A stretch of DNA of 64,000 nt from Chryseobacterium rhizoplanae (GTDB lineage: Bacteria > Bacteroidota > Bacteroidia > Flavobacteriales > Weeksellaceae). The stretch is taken from contig NZ_FXTC01000002.1 in the NCBI RefSeq assembly GCF_900182655.1, positions 434,001 to 498,000 of the forward strand, read 5' to 3'. The notes below the pieces were generated by a model that had not been told where the DNA came from, did not search any database, and was given only the letters and a program-made list of their open reading frames with translations. Shown piece after piece: positions 1 through 9,711 of the stretch; the first letter of the stretch is position 1, and every line of letters starts with the position of its first letter. A program made the position numbers and the translations under genes.

Positions 1-15
1 CTTCTATCCTTTAAT

Positions 16-504
16 CTACTTCGTTATATTCTTCATCATTTTTTCTACGAATTCAAAGGCGGCCGGGCAGATCACAGTATTTTTCAGCATCAAATTATTA
101 ATCTGGTAGATCTTTTTACGGTCTGTATGAGGATATTCCCGGCAGGCTTTTGGCCTTACTTCATAGATAGAACAGGTATTGTCACTATTCAGGAAATAGC
201 AGGGAAGATTCTGCAGTACTTTGTCATTGTCTTCGTCTACTCTTAAAAACTTGGCTTCAAAATCCGCAGATTTCATCCGTAGATGTTTGGCAATACGCTC
301 AATATCTTTTTCGGTATACAAAGGACCGGTTGTTTTGCAGCAATTGGCACATTGTAAACAGTCTATTTCATCAAAAACTTCATCATGGGTTTCCTGCACA
401 ATATAATCAAGGTTTTTGGGCGGTTTTTTCTTCAACCCGTCCAGAAATTTCTTATGCTCCTTCTGCTTTTGTATTGCTTGTTTTTTATAAAAATCTAAAT
501 CCAT
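16..504 (-). CDS. YkgJ-family cysteine cluster protein
   Basis: A 162-residue soluble protein with the cysteine cluster of the YkgJ (Fe/Zn-chelating) family: CLQCANCC near residues 49-56, then a CYFL...CSIY...CREYP series and a last Cys in VICPAAF. Family members are thought to bind iron or zinc through these cysteines, but no enzymatic role is established. The start codon directly abuts the stop of the upstream KirBac-type channel gene, so the two are probably co-transcribed. The family call is secure; the function is not. Confidence 0.85.
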   Translation of the reverse strand: MDLDFYKKQAIQKQKEHKKFLDGLKKKPPKNLDYIVQETHDEVFDEIDCLQCANCCKTTGPLYTEKDIERIAKHLRMKSADFEAKFLRVDEDNDKVLQNLPCYFLNSDNTCSIYEVRPKACREYPHTDRKKIYQINNLMLKNTVICPAAFEFVEKMMKNITK

Positions 505-1476
505 TTATTCATTATTTCCAGCTGAATCCGGAAGTTCTTCTTTCTTATATTCATTTATTTTATCCAGATCCAGAACCGTTGAGAGATTTTCTTTGTTAGG
601 ATAGTACATAGGGACAAATTTAGCTCCGTATACAATTTCTCTGGTGGTATATGACGACCGCTGGACTACTGTATTGGAAAATACTTCATCAAATGCACGT
701 ACCTGCACAATAAGTTCGAGGTCGGTATTTTTAAAGTCTTCTTCAGAAAAGCCATAAAATGGGGAGTTTTCATCTATTTTATGCACTACAGTCCAATTCA
801 GAGCCAGTGTATTTATCTTACTCATCTGAGTAGTAAGCCTGTAAAAATTACTTTTTGCAACTCCGTTTTCTATCACTTCAATGGCCACAGATACAATTAC
901 GTCTGCATCCGTCAAGGCATTATTTTTATAAGGAGCCAGCCTGAACATTAACGCTGAAGATTCTTGAAAAGGGGCAATAACTGCTATATCAGAAAATCTC
1001 AGATATGCTCTCGGTCTTGAAAATCTTCCGTAAAAAAGTCCCGTTGCAATGGCAAAGGTAAGCAATCCCAGAAAAGCCTCAAAAGTAGCCACAAGACTTG
1101 CCAAAAATCCCACCGGAGCTATTCTTCCATAACCAACCGTTGTAAACGTCTGTGAACTGAAAAAGAAAACGTCAATAAATTCGTTCAACGGGTCGCTTTT
1201 ATCTATTCCGGTAAGATGTTCTACACCAATCAGGTAATAGATCATTGCAAAAAGAAGATTGATCAGAATATAAGCTATGACCAGATAAGAGATAAAGCGA
1301 AATGAAGAAAGATTCAGCATGGTGTGATACCAGCTTAGCCTGTTGAAAACATTCACTCCTCTTCTCTGAACATTCGGAAGGCCGTCCTTATTAATAAATC
1401 TTCCGGAGGCATTAGTTCCGAAGCCACTGTTCTCCGCATTTTTCTGCCGGATCTTTTTTCTGAATCCTCCTGTCAT
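505..1476 (-). CDS. KirBac-type inward rectifier potassium channel
   Basis: A 323-residue inner-membrane channel. Two transmembrane helices (about residues 58-80 and 125-148) flank a pore loop with the K+ selectivity filter TVGYG (in TFTTVGYGRIAP). The C-terminal half is the immunoglobulin-like cytoplasmic domain of Kir channels (FRLAPYKNNALTDADV region). Length and order match bacterial KirBac proteins, which act as tetramers passing K+. It is followed without a gap by the YkgJ gene. The N-terminal ~45 residues are basic and cytoplasmic. Confidence 0.9.
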   Translation of the reverse strand: MTGGFRKKIRQKNAENSGFGTNASGRFINKDGLPNVQRRGVNVFNRLSWYHTMLNLSSFRFISYLVIAYILINLLFAMIYYLIGVEHLTGIDKSDPLNEFIDVFFFSSQTFTTVGYGRIAPVGFLASLVATFEAFLGLLTFAIATGLFYGRFSRPRAYLRFSDIAVIAPFQESSALMFRLAPYKNNALTDADVIVSVAIEVIENGVAKSNFYRLTTQMSKINTLALNWTVVHKIDENSPFYGFSEEDFKNTDLELIVQVRAFDEVFSNTVVQRSSYTTREIVYGAKFVPMYYPNKENLSTVLDLDKINEYKKEELPDSAGNNE

Positions 1477-1603
1477 TTTTTAAACATTTATTTTTTTGCA
1501 CAGTTTAAATTTCAACAGCAAACCTAGAATTTGCTTATCTGTTTTCTACTGTTTCCGGTGCAAAGATAAAATATTGTTTTGATGAATTTTATCAATTGAT
1601 TCA

Positions 1604-1636
1604 TTTGAGTTTTAATTTGATTTTACAGTAAATTTG
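1604..1636 (+). promoter_or_regulatory. Bacteroidota-type promoter of the truncated hemoglobin gene
   Basis: TTTG at 1604-1607 and TAAATTTG at 1629-1636 are separated by 21 bases, matching the TTTG / TAnnTTTG layout of primary-sigma promoters in this phylum. The -7 box lies only 4 bases from the ATG at 1641, implying an almost leaderless transcript. Called by pattern only. Confidence 0.45.
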
Positions 1637-1640
1637 GGAT

Positions 1641-2021
1641 ATGAAAAAGCTTGAATCAAGAGATGACATCGAACACCTGGTTAATTCATTTTATACAAAG
1701 GTTATTAAAGATGAAACCATAGGATTTTTCTTCAATGATATTGCTAAAGTAGATTGGGGTAAACATCTTCCTAAAATGTATTCTTTCTGGGAATCTATTC
1801 TTTTTGGGCAGATGTCTTATAAAGGAAATCCAATGGGCGTTCATTTCCCTATTAATGAGATACAGGCTATGGAGCAGAAACATTTTGACCGATGGCTAGA
1901 GCTTTGGCGTAATACTATTGAAGAGAACTTCGCAGGGGAAAACGCAGATATGGCTATCTACAAATCTGAAAACATAGCAAAACTAATGGCTTTCAAGATG
2001 GAATTGGCAAGAAGACTTTAG
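1641..2021 (+). CDS. Group III truncated hemoglobin
   Basis: A 126-residue globin of the 2-over-2 truncated type. The order of motifs (F-Y at the B helix, then KMYSFWESIL, YKGNPMGVH, and the proximal-His region KHFDRWLELW) is that of group III truncated hemoglobins, which bind heme and are linked to oxygen or nitric-oxide chemistry in the cytoplasm. Length agrees with the family. It is monocistronic and divergent from the KirBac gene. Confidence 0.9.
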   Translation: MKKLESRDDIEHLVNSFYTKVIKDETIGFFFNDIAKVDWGKHLPKMYSFWESILFGQMSYKGNPMGVHFPINEIQAMEQKHFDRWLELWRNTIEENFAGENADMAIYKSENIAKLMAFKMELARRL

Positions 2022-2086
2022 TGAGTTACGCGATTCCGGGATGCGAAATTCCGAGGAATTTATTTTACACTTGCTTTACTTATCAT

Positions 2087-3157
2087 CTAAGGAACGATTA
2101 CCGTAAAGATATACGCGGCCAGGTTTACCAATAAAACGGTTCCGTACAAAACATTGGTCTTACCACGGCTTAAGGAAAGCATGACGATAAATACGGATAA
2201 GGAAAGCAGAATAATATCTTTTTTGTCCAAACCAAGTACCAAAGGAATATCATACATAATGCAGACCACGGACACCGCAGGAATCGTTAATCCGATACTT
2301 GCCAACGCAGAACCTAATGCCAGATTTAAGCTTGACTGAATCTGATTAGCCCTGGCAGCGCGGATTGCCGCTACTCCTTCAGGAAGAAGAACAACCGCTG
2401 CAATAATGACCCCTACCAACGATTTTGGAGCGCCAAGACTTCGTACCATTCCTTCTATTGTATCCGATAATCCTTTTGCCATAAGCACTACAATAACAAG
2501 GCAAACCACCAGAAAACCAAAACTGATAAGCGTTTTTGTCAGTGACGGGATATAATGTTCTTCAGGATGCTCATCAGGAACAATAAAATAGCTTCTGTGG
2601 CGAACAGTCTGTACCATAAGGAAAATACCGTAAATGACAAGACAGGCAATGGATATGAAGATAAGCTGAGCTTCGTTATAGAAAGGTCCGTTGACACTTG
2701 ATGTAAAATTGGGAAGAACCAGGGTAAGCACCAGGATTGAAACAATACTTACCAGATAAGTAGTTGCTGAAGTTCTTGCAAAGAACTGCTCATGATATTT
2801 AACGCCACCTACAAGAATACATATTCCCAGAATTCCGTTAAGAATAAGCATTACAGCGGCAAAAACCGTATCTCTGGCCAGCGTGATCGCCTGATCTCCG
2901 CCGGCCACCATCAGCGAGATGATCAGCGCAACTTCAATAATGGTGATACAAAGGGCCAGAATAATGGTTCCAAAAGGCTCTCCTACTTTATGAGCCACTA
3001 CTTCTGCATGGTGTACTGCCGATAAAACACTTCCAATCAATAAAATTCCCGCAAGAATGTCATAAAGCACTCCAGTTCCCATTAGTCCGGAGAAGTAGTA
3101 CCCTACCGCAAGGAGAGGAAAAATATAGGTGTAGTGTAAAAATTCTTTAAGTCTCAT
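2087..3157 (-). CDS. ChaA-like calcium/proton antiporter
   Basis: A 356-residue polytopic protein with about 11 membrane helices and two alpha-repeats of the sodium/calcium exchanger superfamily: GEPFGTIILALCITIIEVAL in the first half and LLPEGVAAIRAARANQIQSS in the second, each with the conserved acidic residue. This pattern is closest to ChaA-type cation:H+ antiporters that export Ca2+ (and Na+/K+ in some species). A hydrophilic loop sits near residues 195-215. It is a single gene with no obvious operon partner. Confidence 0.85.
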   Translation of the reverse strand: MRLKEFLHYTYIFPLLAVGYYFSGLMGTGVLYDILAGILLIGSVLSAVHHAEVVAHKVGEPFGTIILALCITIIEVALIISLMVAGGDQAITLARDTVFAAVMLILNGILGICILVGGVKYHEQFFARTSATTYLVSIVSILVLTLVLPNFTSSVNGPFYNEAQLIFISIACLVIYGIFLMVQTVRHRSYFIVPDEHPEEHYIPSLTKTLISFGFLVVCLVIVVLMAKGLSDTIEGMVRSLGAPKSLVGVIIAAVVLLPEGVAAIRAARANQIQSSLNLALGSALASIGLTIPAVSVVCIMYDIPLVLGLDKKDIILLSLSVFIVMLSLSRGKTNVLYGTVLLVNLAAYIFTVIVP

Positions 3158-3223
3158 AAAGTGACTACAAAATACAAAAAATCTATAGAAATTTCAATAT
3201 CAAAAGAAAATATTAATAATATT

Positions 3224-3562
3224 TTAATGAGGCCAGAAGTTAAAGTCCTGATAATCTGTAAACATATGAAACAGAAGCCCAATTCCTATAATTCTGATAT
3301 TTCCTTTAAAGAACAGCAGCAAAAAATACACCGCAATGGCATAATAAGAATGTAAAAAATGAAAACCTATACTTTCTCTTGACGGATCAAAAACAGGAGT
3401 GGCAAAAAGATGGTCCAGATCTACCAGCATCGTAGCAAGGAGAATACAATAAGCTTTCTTCCAGTTTTTACGATAAAAAATCAATGCAATAAAGACCGGA
3501 AAAACGAAATGCAGGAAATAATGTGTAAAGGTTTTGAGTAATGCGATGTCTGATGGAGCCAT
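3224..3562 (-). CDS. Small polytopic membrane protein, DUF6122-like
   Basis: A 112-residue protein with three or four hydrophobic segments, and the signature THYFLHFVFP, DLDHLFATP and HSYYAIAVY with histidines and aspartates on the membrane face. This resembles the DUF6122 family common in Flavobacteriia, distantly like the YdjM/LexA-binding metal-dependent membrane hydrolases. No activity has been shown, and the name is given from recall of the pattern. Confidence 0.65.
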   Translation of the reverse strand: MAPSDIALLKTFTHYFLHFVFPVFIALIFYRKNWKKAYCILLATMLVDLDHLFATPVFDPSRESIGFHFLHSYYAIAVYFLLLFFKGNIRIIGIGLLFHMFTDYQDFNFWPH

Positions 3563-3591
3563 TAATAGATAATTTTATTCAGTTTCTATGG

Positions 3592-4827
3592 TTACCAGCG
3601 TAAAATTAAGGGTAATTCTCCGTTTTTCGCTTTTATTTTCACCCAATAATCCTGCGATTTATTTCCATACAACACATATTCTATATCTGAAATGATTCTT
3701 TTTTCAGTATTGCCCAGCGTTTTCAAAGAAGAATACAGCAGAGCACTGTTTCTGATGAAAATGTAGTTTTCTTTTAACTTGGGTGATAATGCTATGGGTT
3801 TTCTGGTTGATTTTATCACAACACCATTGTTATTTCTGTTGATTTGATTAGGTTGGAAAGGAATTCCAGTAAATTGATTTTCGCTATTGATCCACTTTTT
3901 AGACTGGAAATATGCCCAGGTTTTTTCCGGATCATCACTTTTAATATCAATGGTATAATCAGGCTGTGTGATTTTTTGAAAGGTCTTTTTTTCAACCTCA
4001 TTGAAATTATCGTCATATTCATAACTGATAATCGTGTCATTGACCTGTTCAAGATCTGCCATTGCTTTCAGGTAAACAGCTTGTGAAGAATCAGCAATAC
4101 TTTTATTGAAAAAGCGGCTAAAATTCCTGATATTTTCTTTGTCTAATTCCAGATCAAGAAAGTGATTTCCCTTTTGGAGTCTGGACGCAACAGCATTAAG
4201 AATTTCAGAGTTTGAATTGTTTTTAATTTCAATTTCATCATCATGCAATTCAATAGAAAAGTTTTGAATTTTCTTTCCGGAAATGAAAGAAATGCTTCCG
4301 GCCGTGTTATGAATAAACCGATCTGCATCCCGGACAGGGTTTGAAGAAGTCTGAATCTCTTTTTGGATGGCTTCAAGTGCCCAATCTGAAGTTCCCGCAA
4401 CACAATGATTCCCGTTGATTATAAGAAAAATCTGATCCTTCTGAAAACGGTTGTTTCCTTTATCTTCAAAGTTCTGCTTCTTTAAAAAACCAATGAATTT
4501 TTGGGAATCTTTAAGTTCTAAAACACTATACCATTCGGAAAACTTTGTGCCTTTAATATGGAAAATCTGCAGAAAATCCGGAACTCTGATTCCCGAACCT
4601 TTCAGAGAGCCTGTGCTTTTACCTTTAGCCTTATTTCCTGACCAATGAGAAGGATGTGTTGCCAGGCTGAAGAGATATTGTCCCGTTACTTTTTTTATAT
4701 CAATTAAAATTACCGCATCTGCATTTTCAGGAATATATTTGAGGTTCTTATTTTTATGGAAAACCCAAAAATATACTGCAACAGCGAGCAATACAACTAA
4801 CGGGAGAATAATCTTCTTTTTGTTCAT
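3592..4827 (-). CDS. Membrane-anchored protein related to the adjacent DUF4836-like protein
   Basis: A 411-residue protein with a basic N-terminus and one hydrophobic segment (residues 5-23), so probably anchored to the inner membrane or exported. Right after it comes YIPENADAVILIDIKKV, the same opening found in the mature part of the 670-residue protein encoded directly upstream (IPADAVFYMEVNGKQL). Further echoes are an FNEVEKK acidic stretch and a SKKWINSEN region. The two genes are adjacent without a gap and look like diverged paralogues. The function is unknown. Confidence 0.6.
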   Translation of the reverse strand: MNKKKIILPLVVLLAVAVYFWVFHKNKNLKYIPENADAVILIDIKKVTGQYLFSLATHPSHWSGNKAKGKSTGSLKGSGIRVPDFLQIFHIKGTKFSEWYSVLELKDSQKFIGFLKKQNFEDKGNNRFQKDQIFLIINGNHCVAGTSDWALEAIQKEIQTSSNPVRDADRFIHNTAGSISFISGKKIQNFSIELHDDEIEIKNNSNSEILNAVASRLQKGNHFLDLELDKENIRNFSRFFNKSIADSSQAVYLKAMADLEQVNDTIISYEYDDNFNEVEKKTFQKITQPDYTIDIKSDDPEKTWAYFQSKKWINSENQFTGIPFQPNQINRNNNGVVIKSTRKPIALSPKLKENYIFIRNSALLYSSLKTLGNTEKRIISDIEYVLYGNKSQDYWVKIKAKNGELPLILRW

Positions 4828-6840
4828 CTATAAAATTTGTGGTTTCTCTTCTTTTTCTTTTGTTTTAAAAACCTGATCGAATACATCAAAGAAATACATT
4901 AAGCTATTTTCAGAAGAATCTTTAATATTATAATTCATTTCAGTCTGGATGCTCTCTCCTTTCACTTCTGTCTTATAATACAACTCTCCTACATTTTTTC
5001 TGATGGCATCCAGTGCCTTTCTTTCTTTAGGAGTTTTGAATTCTTTATCTAAACCTGTTAAAAGTTTCTGGATATCCAATCTTCCTGACAAAGGATATTT
5101 TGCAGAATCTTTCGCCCATTTTCTCGAAATATCGGATTGGTTGACGGATAAGATATTGTCTGCAGAACTCATCAGATATACTACTCCATCCTTTACTGTA
5201 AAGAACAGCTGATCTACATATCCTCCATCCTTTTCATCTTTAAAGGTGTATAGGTTTCCTTTTTTAGAGAATCTTTTAGACAGTTTTTTATTGGTTGTAA
5301 GCAAATCAAAAATACGGTTCCAGTAGCCCTCATTTTCTGTTGCAAAAGCAAAAGTGAAGTTGGGAACAGCGATATCTTTGGTTTTCTTTACTTCTTTTTC
5401 GTTGAAGTCAGCATCGTATTCGTAATCCGTGTACTCTACTTTTTTAGATTTCAGTTCATTCAAAACAAAGATCCCGTTTCCTGGTGCTATTTTAGTAATG
5501 GCTTCTTCATCCAGAACAATTTTCATGGTTTCCATAATGAGCTCCATTTCTTTTTTGTACTCATTTTCTCCGGAATCCTGAAGCAGGCTGTACATCATGT
5601 CGAAACATTTCGCCCCATTCACATTCATTGCATAGTAACCAACACTTTTTTCATTGATCAGTTCCAGCAGTTTTTTGTTTTTCTTCCCTTTATAAATAGC
5701 AGAGATATTCTTTTGAATGTCGGCATTTTTATGCTGGTAATTATTAACTAGCCTTACTTTATCTTTATCAAAATACAGATTGTAGGAATAGTTCGAATTA
5801 TACATATTCTTAAAGAACTGTCCATAGCTGTAGAACTTTGTCATCTTGCCATAGATCCCTTCATTTACAATTCTTCCGTAGTCTGTGTAGACAAAAACAT
5901 CAGAATTGGTATCTCTGAATGACAACATTTCTTTTGGAACTTCAATTTCCAGATTTGAACTGAAGTACTGATCAAAATGATCTTCAGCATTCTTTTTAAC
6001 GATCTTAAAGTTTTCCCTGCGGATGGAATCCTGTTCTTTTTTGTAAGCTAAATCCTCTTCTTCATCGTAAGCATAAGCATCATTAGGCATTTCCTCTTCA
6101 TTTTCAGCACTTTCCTTCTCTGCAGGGTATTTATGGTGTTTCTGAAGGTATTTGATATCTTTTTGGATTCTTGCAATCTCGTTGTTGTTATCCTTGATGC
6201 TTTCTTTAAGATACTTGATATCGTCCTTAAGGTTTTTGATTTCTTCTTTGTAATCAAAAGGCTTTTCCGGCTCATCAGTATAAGCAGTATCTCCTGCTTC
6301 TGCGTAAACGGAATCAACGGCAACGGCAGTACTGTCTGCAACCGCTTCTGTTGCCCAAAGATCTTTGTAAGGCTTGGTATAGCTTACCATCCTAAGAACC
6401 GCACGGTTTCCGTTCCAGGCAACAAAAATATCGTCATTGATATCTACATAGGAATAGTTCTTTCTATTAGAAACTTCCTGCCCTTTTTTCTTGACAGAAT
6501 TAATGAATTCCTGAAACTTTTCCTTATTATCAATAATAAAATGAGTATTGTACGCTTTTATAGAGTCATTAAAACTTGCATAATGGTATTGAACAGCATC
6601 GTATTTGATTCCGGTTTTGGAATAATCTGTCCATGAAAGTTTTTCTTTGTTCTTTTTGCTTAATTCGTGCAACAAAGGATTCAGTTTATTCCAGTTGATT
6701 TTGTTATTAAGCTGTTTCCCGTTGACTTCCATATAAAATACGGCATCAGCAGGAATTTTCATACTATTTTGGGCAAAAAAAAGTGTAAAACCAAAGAGTA
6801 CAAAAATAATTTTTTGTGTTTTTAATAAGATAGATTTCAT
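4828..6840 (-). CDS. Secreted DUF4836-like protein with a central coiled coil
   Basis: A 670-residue exported protein. A signal peptide spans about residues 1-23 (hydrophobic stretch ending in FFAQNS), followed by KIPADAVFYMEVNG, the entry motif of DUF4836-type proteins of Bacteroidota. Residues about 190-250 form a charged, heptad-like helix (EIKNLKDDIKYLKESIKDNN) and then an acidic linker. The C-terminal half holds repeated beta-rich stretches. It is co-oriented with the smaller paralogue downstream and the lipoprotein gene upstream, so a three-gene envelope operon is likely. No activity is known. Confidence 0.65.
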   Translation of the reverse strand: MKSILLKTQKIIFVLFGFTLFFAQNSMKIPADAVFYMEVNGKQLNNKINWNKLNPLLHELSKKNKEKLSWTDYSKTGIKYDAVQYHYASFNDSIKAYNTHFIIDNKEKFQEFINSVKKKGQEVSNRKNYSYVDINDDIFVAWNGNRAVLRMVSYTKPYKDLWATEAVADSTAVAVDSVYAEAGDTAYTDEPEKPFDYKEEIKNLKDDIKYLKESIKDNNNEIARIQKDIKYLQKHHKYPAEKESAENEEEMPNDAYAYDEEEDLAYKKEQDSIRRENFKIVKKNAEDHFDQYFSSNLEIEVPKEMLSFRDTNSDVFVYTDYGRIVNEGIYGKMTKFYSYGQFFKNMYNSNYSYNLYFDKDKVRLVNNYQHKNADIQKNISAIYKGKKNKKLLELINEKSVGYYAMNVNGAKCFDMMYSLLQDSGENEYKKEMELIMETMKIVLDEEAITKIAPGNGIFVLNELKSKKVEYTDYEYDADFNEKEVKKTKDIAVPNFTFAFATENEGYWNRIFDLLTTNKKLSKRFSKKGNLYTFKDEKDGGYVDQLFFTVKDGVVYLMSSADNILSVNQSDISRKWAKDSAKYPLSGRLDIQKLLTGLDKEFKTPKERKALDAIRKNVGELYYKTEVKGESIQTEMNYNIKDSSENSLMYFFDVFDQVFKTKEKEEKPQIL

Positions 6841-6857
6841 GACTATAGTTTAGAAAT

Positions 6858-7526
6858 TTATTGAAAAAGAATAGTGTTTTGCATTTGTTTTTTCTGAAAA
6901 ATCAGATCCAGGATATCAGCCTCCAGCTTGAGGGCTTTTTTATTGGGTGAAAGCACATAAGCATTGTTGGTTTGTGATTTCACCGTACTTTCAAACTGCA
7001 TGATGGAAGTATATCTGGCGTCATTAAAGACTTCTTTATCCGCCTTACCCATCTTTTCGTAATCTGTTTTGAATGTATTGACCTTATTTCTTGTCAATGT
7101 CTTTTTCTCAAGATTCTGACTGTAAATTTGGGTAGGAATCATTTTACCCAATATATTCTGAGCTTTAAGTTTTTCCAGCCCGGCATTAATGTTTTCAATC
7201 TTTTTGAAATTACAGCTCAGTTTGATGATATAATTATCAAAATCCATGGAGGTTTTCACGTTGCTGATTCCGGGTGTTCCTTTGAAAATTTTTGCCGCTT
7301 CATTGATTTTATTTTCAATATCTGCTTTTTTCGGAACTTTTTTTCCATTGATGGTTTCCATTTTGGAGATTGAAGCCAGCCTTGTTTTGCTTTTGCTGGC
7401 ATTCAGGATGATGGTATACTCTCCCGTACCGTCTGCCTTTACATTCACTTTATCAAGAATATCAAAACAGCTGGTCAGGAACAGCAAAGGGATACATAGA
7501 AGAAATAATCTGAGAAAATTTTTCAT
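6858..7526 (-). CDS. Outer-envelope lipoprotein of unknown function
   Basis: The ATG at 7526 gives a standard lipoprotein signal: MKNFLRLFLLCIPLLFLTSC with lipobox LTSC. A longer frame starts ten codons upstream but would spoil the signal peptide. The mature part begins with KVNVKADGTGEYTI, a pattern seen in many small Bacteroidota lipoproteins. There are no catalytic motifs. It is upstream of, and in line with, the DUF4836-like pair. Confidence 0.65.
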   Translation of the reverse strand: MKNFLRLFLLCIPLLFLTSCFDILDKVNVKADGTGEYTIILNASKSKTRLASISKMETINGKKVPKKADIENKINEAAKIFKGTPGISNVKTSMDFDNYIIKLSCNFKKIENINAGLEKLKAQNILGKMIPTQIYSQNLEKKTLTRNKVNTFKTDYEKMGKADKEVFNDARYTSIMQFESTVKSQTNNAYVLSPNKKALKLEADILDLIFQKKQMQNTILFQ

Positions 7527-7661
7527 GATTGGGTTTAAAGCCACAAAACTACTCAATTCTGACCTTAAAACCTTATAATCTTTGATTTTTTGAGCATAAA
7601 TGGCTGTTTTCAGGTACTTTTTCAGGACAGGAAACTACATTATTATGATTTTATTCTTTTT

Positions 7662-8378
7662 TTAAATACGCCCTTTCAGATAATCCTGGCGAAGATCTTC
7701 GTCCAGCTTTTCAATGGCATACCGAAGACAGGTTCTGGGCATTTCTTTGTAATATTGGTTCAGGTAGCTGATCAATTCTCCTTCATTTTTATTTCCCATT
7801 TCTCGTAACAGCCATCCATTAGCTTTATGCATTAGATCATGAGAATGCTTCAGGTTTCTGGTTACGAATTCTTTAGTAAGATCAAATGACCCTTTTTTTA
7901 TATAATGCATCGTCCCGACAACGGCTACTCTTTTGTGCCACATCTCCTCAGACTCCGAAAGTTCTCTGAGAAGATTTTCTTTCTGATTTTCAAAAGAATA
8001 TCTGCCCAAAATCTTATAACAGCTTGAGTCTACAAGATCCCAATTGTTGACATGGGAAAGATGGTTAAGATAAAATGCAACCACTTCTTCTTTTACAGCT
8101 TTATCTTTTGTTTTTTCAAACTTTGAAATCAGCATAAAAAGTGCAGTCAGTCTGTGTTCATGATATTTGGAAGAGAGTAATGTACTGAGTTCTTCCAAAT
8201 TTATTTTCGGATAATATTCTTTGGCAACAGACCTCTGATCCGGAACTTTTACTCCCAGAAAAAGATCTCCTTCTCCATATTCTCCTTTTCCGGTTTTGAA
8301 AAATCTTGGAAAGAATTCTGCCTTCTCAGGAATGGACAAAACAGCTAGTGCTTCCTGTATTTCTTTAACAATGCTCAT
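7662..8378 (-). CDS. AlkD-like DNA alkylation repair protein
   Basis: A 238-residue all-helical HEAT-like repeat protein. It carries the AlkD signature residues: the NNWDLVD motif (Trp and Asp of the active cleft) and MWHKRVAVV (Arg contacting the DNA backbone). AlkD glycosylases excise bulky or cationic alkylated bases such as 3- and 7-methylpurines without base flipping. Length agrees with the family. It sits 25 bases downstream of the antiporter gene, which runs the same way. Confidence 0.88.
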   Translation of the reverse strand: MSIVKEIQEALAVLSIPEKAEFFPRFFKTGKGEYGEGDLFLGVKVPDQRSVAKEYYPKINLEELSTLLSSKYHEHRLTALFMLISKFEKTKDKAVKEEVVAFYLNHLSHVNNWDLVDSSCYKILGRYSFENQKENLLRELSESEEMWHKRVAVVGTMHYIKKGSFDLTKEFVTRNLKHSHDLMHKANGWLLREMGNKNEGELISYLNQYYKEMPRTCLRYAIEKLDEDLRQDYLKGRI

Positions 8379-8403
8379 CCGGAACGACAGTTATTTTTGT
8401 AAT

Positions 8404-9690
8404 TTAAGCTTTCTCTTCTAAGGTAATATTCTCCTGTTCTTCCTCTTCTTTTGCAATCTTATTAGGATTGGCCACCTTGGCAATAGTAAGCCCCTGAACA
8501 ATGATCGAGAAGACTACTACACAGTAAGTAATACTTAAAATAATCTCACTATACTCACTTTTAGGAATAGACATCGCCAATGCAATGGAAACTCCTCCAC
8601 GGATTCCTCCCCAAACCAGAACTTTTACCGTCTGCGGGCTGAAACTTCTTCTCAAAGAGGTAAACTTCGTAGGTCCCCAGATTGAAATAAACCTTGCAAA
8701 CAGAACCACCACAATAGCAGCTAATCCAGGAATCATGAAGTGTCTAAGATCTTTAATCATTAAAAGTTCAAACCCGATGAACAGGAATAATACGGCATTC
8801 AGGATTTCGTCAATCAGTTCCCAGAATTTGATGAGATAATCCTGTGTGACAGACTTCATTTTGAAACTTCTGTTGAAATTTCCCATAAATAATCCTGCTG
8901 CCACCATAGTCAACGGCCCTGAAATATGCATCTGTCTCGCAATAAGATAACCTCCCATCACTACAGAAAGTGTTACTAATACTGAGATAATATAATCATC
9001 CACTTCACGCATTAATCTTGAAGTAACCCAACCTAACAGAACACCCAGTAAAAGACCACCTCCTGCTTCTTTAAGCAAAAGCAATCCGATGGTTTCAACA
9101 CTCAGATCCACTTCTTTCCCTACCGCCAGCTGTAAAATCACTGTAAAAACCACAACTGCCATACCGTCATTGAAAAGAGATTCTCCGGCTACTTTTGTTT
9201 CCAATGATTTTGATACGTTAGCCTGTTTCAGAACACTCAGAACCGCTACCGGATCGGTAGGGGAAATCAAAGCACCAAAAACAAGACAGTAGATAAAAGG
9301 AAGCTTAACCCCAACATAAGGAAGCAGATAAAACATTCCAAATCCTACCACAAAAGTAGAAATCACAACTCCCACTGTGGAAAATATTACTACAGGTCTG
9401 AACTGTTCTTTCAGGTCATTAATATTAATATGAATCCCTCCTGCAAAGAGCAGAAAATTAAGCATAGCTCCCATCAGGACCTCTGTAAAGTCGATACCGT
9501 TCATCAGGTTGTGAAGATGTCCGAAAGTTCTCGGAAGAACTGTTTCTCCGAACATTACCAGAAAAATAGACACCACAATGGCGATCACCATAATTCCGAT
9601 AGTACTTGGAAGTTTTAAAAATCTGTAATTGAGATAGGCGAATATTGATGCTAATACGATTAACGCTGAAAATGAATAATATAATTCCAC
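8404..9690 (-). CDS. CPA1-family Na+/H+ antiporter
   Basis: A 428-residue integral membrane protein with 12-13 helices. It holds the CPA1 hallmarks FGALISPTDPVAVLSVL and GESLFNDGMAVVVF (the ND pair of electroneutral exchangers) and the later GGIRGGVSIALAMSIP helix. These antiporters exchange external protons for cytosolic Na+ (or K+/Li+). The short acidic C-terminal tail (KEEEEQENI) is cytoplasmic. There is no cyclic-nucleotide or RCK domain. Confidence 0.9.
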   Translation of the reverse strand: MELYYSFSALIVLASIFAYLNYRFLKLPSTIGIMVIAIVVSIFLVMFGETVLPRTFGHLHNLMNGIDFTEVLMGAMLNFLLFAGGIHININDLKEQFRPVVIFSTVGVVISTFVVGFGMFYLLPYVGVKLPFIYCLVFGALISPTDPVAVLSVLKQANVSKSLETKVAGESLFNDGMAVVVFTVILQLAVGKEVDLSVETIGLLLLKEAGGGLLLGVLLGWVTSRLMREVDDYIISVLVTLSVVMGGYLIARQMHISGPLTMVAAGLFMGNFNRSFKMKSVTQDYLIKFWELIDEILNAVLFLFIGFELLMIKDLRHFMIPGLAAIVVVLFARFISIWGPTKFTSLRRSFSPQTVKVLVWGGIRGGVSIALAMSIPKSEYSEIILSITYCVVVFSIIVQGLTIAKVANPNKIAKEEEEQENITLEEKA

Positions 9691-9711
9691 TAAGTGTTTT
9701 TTATTTTATGA

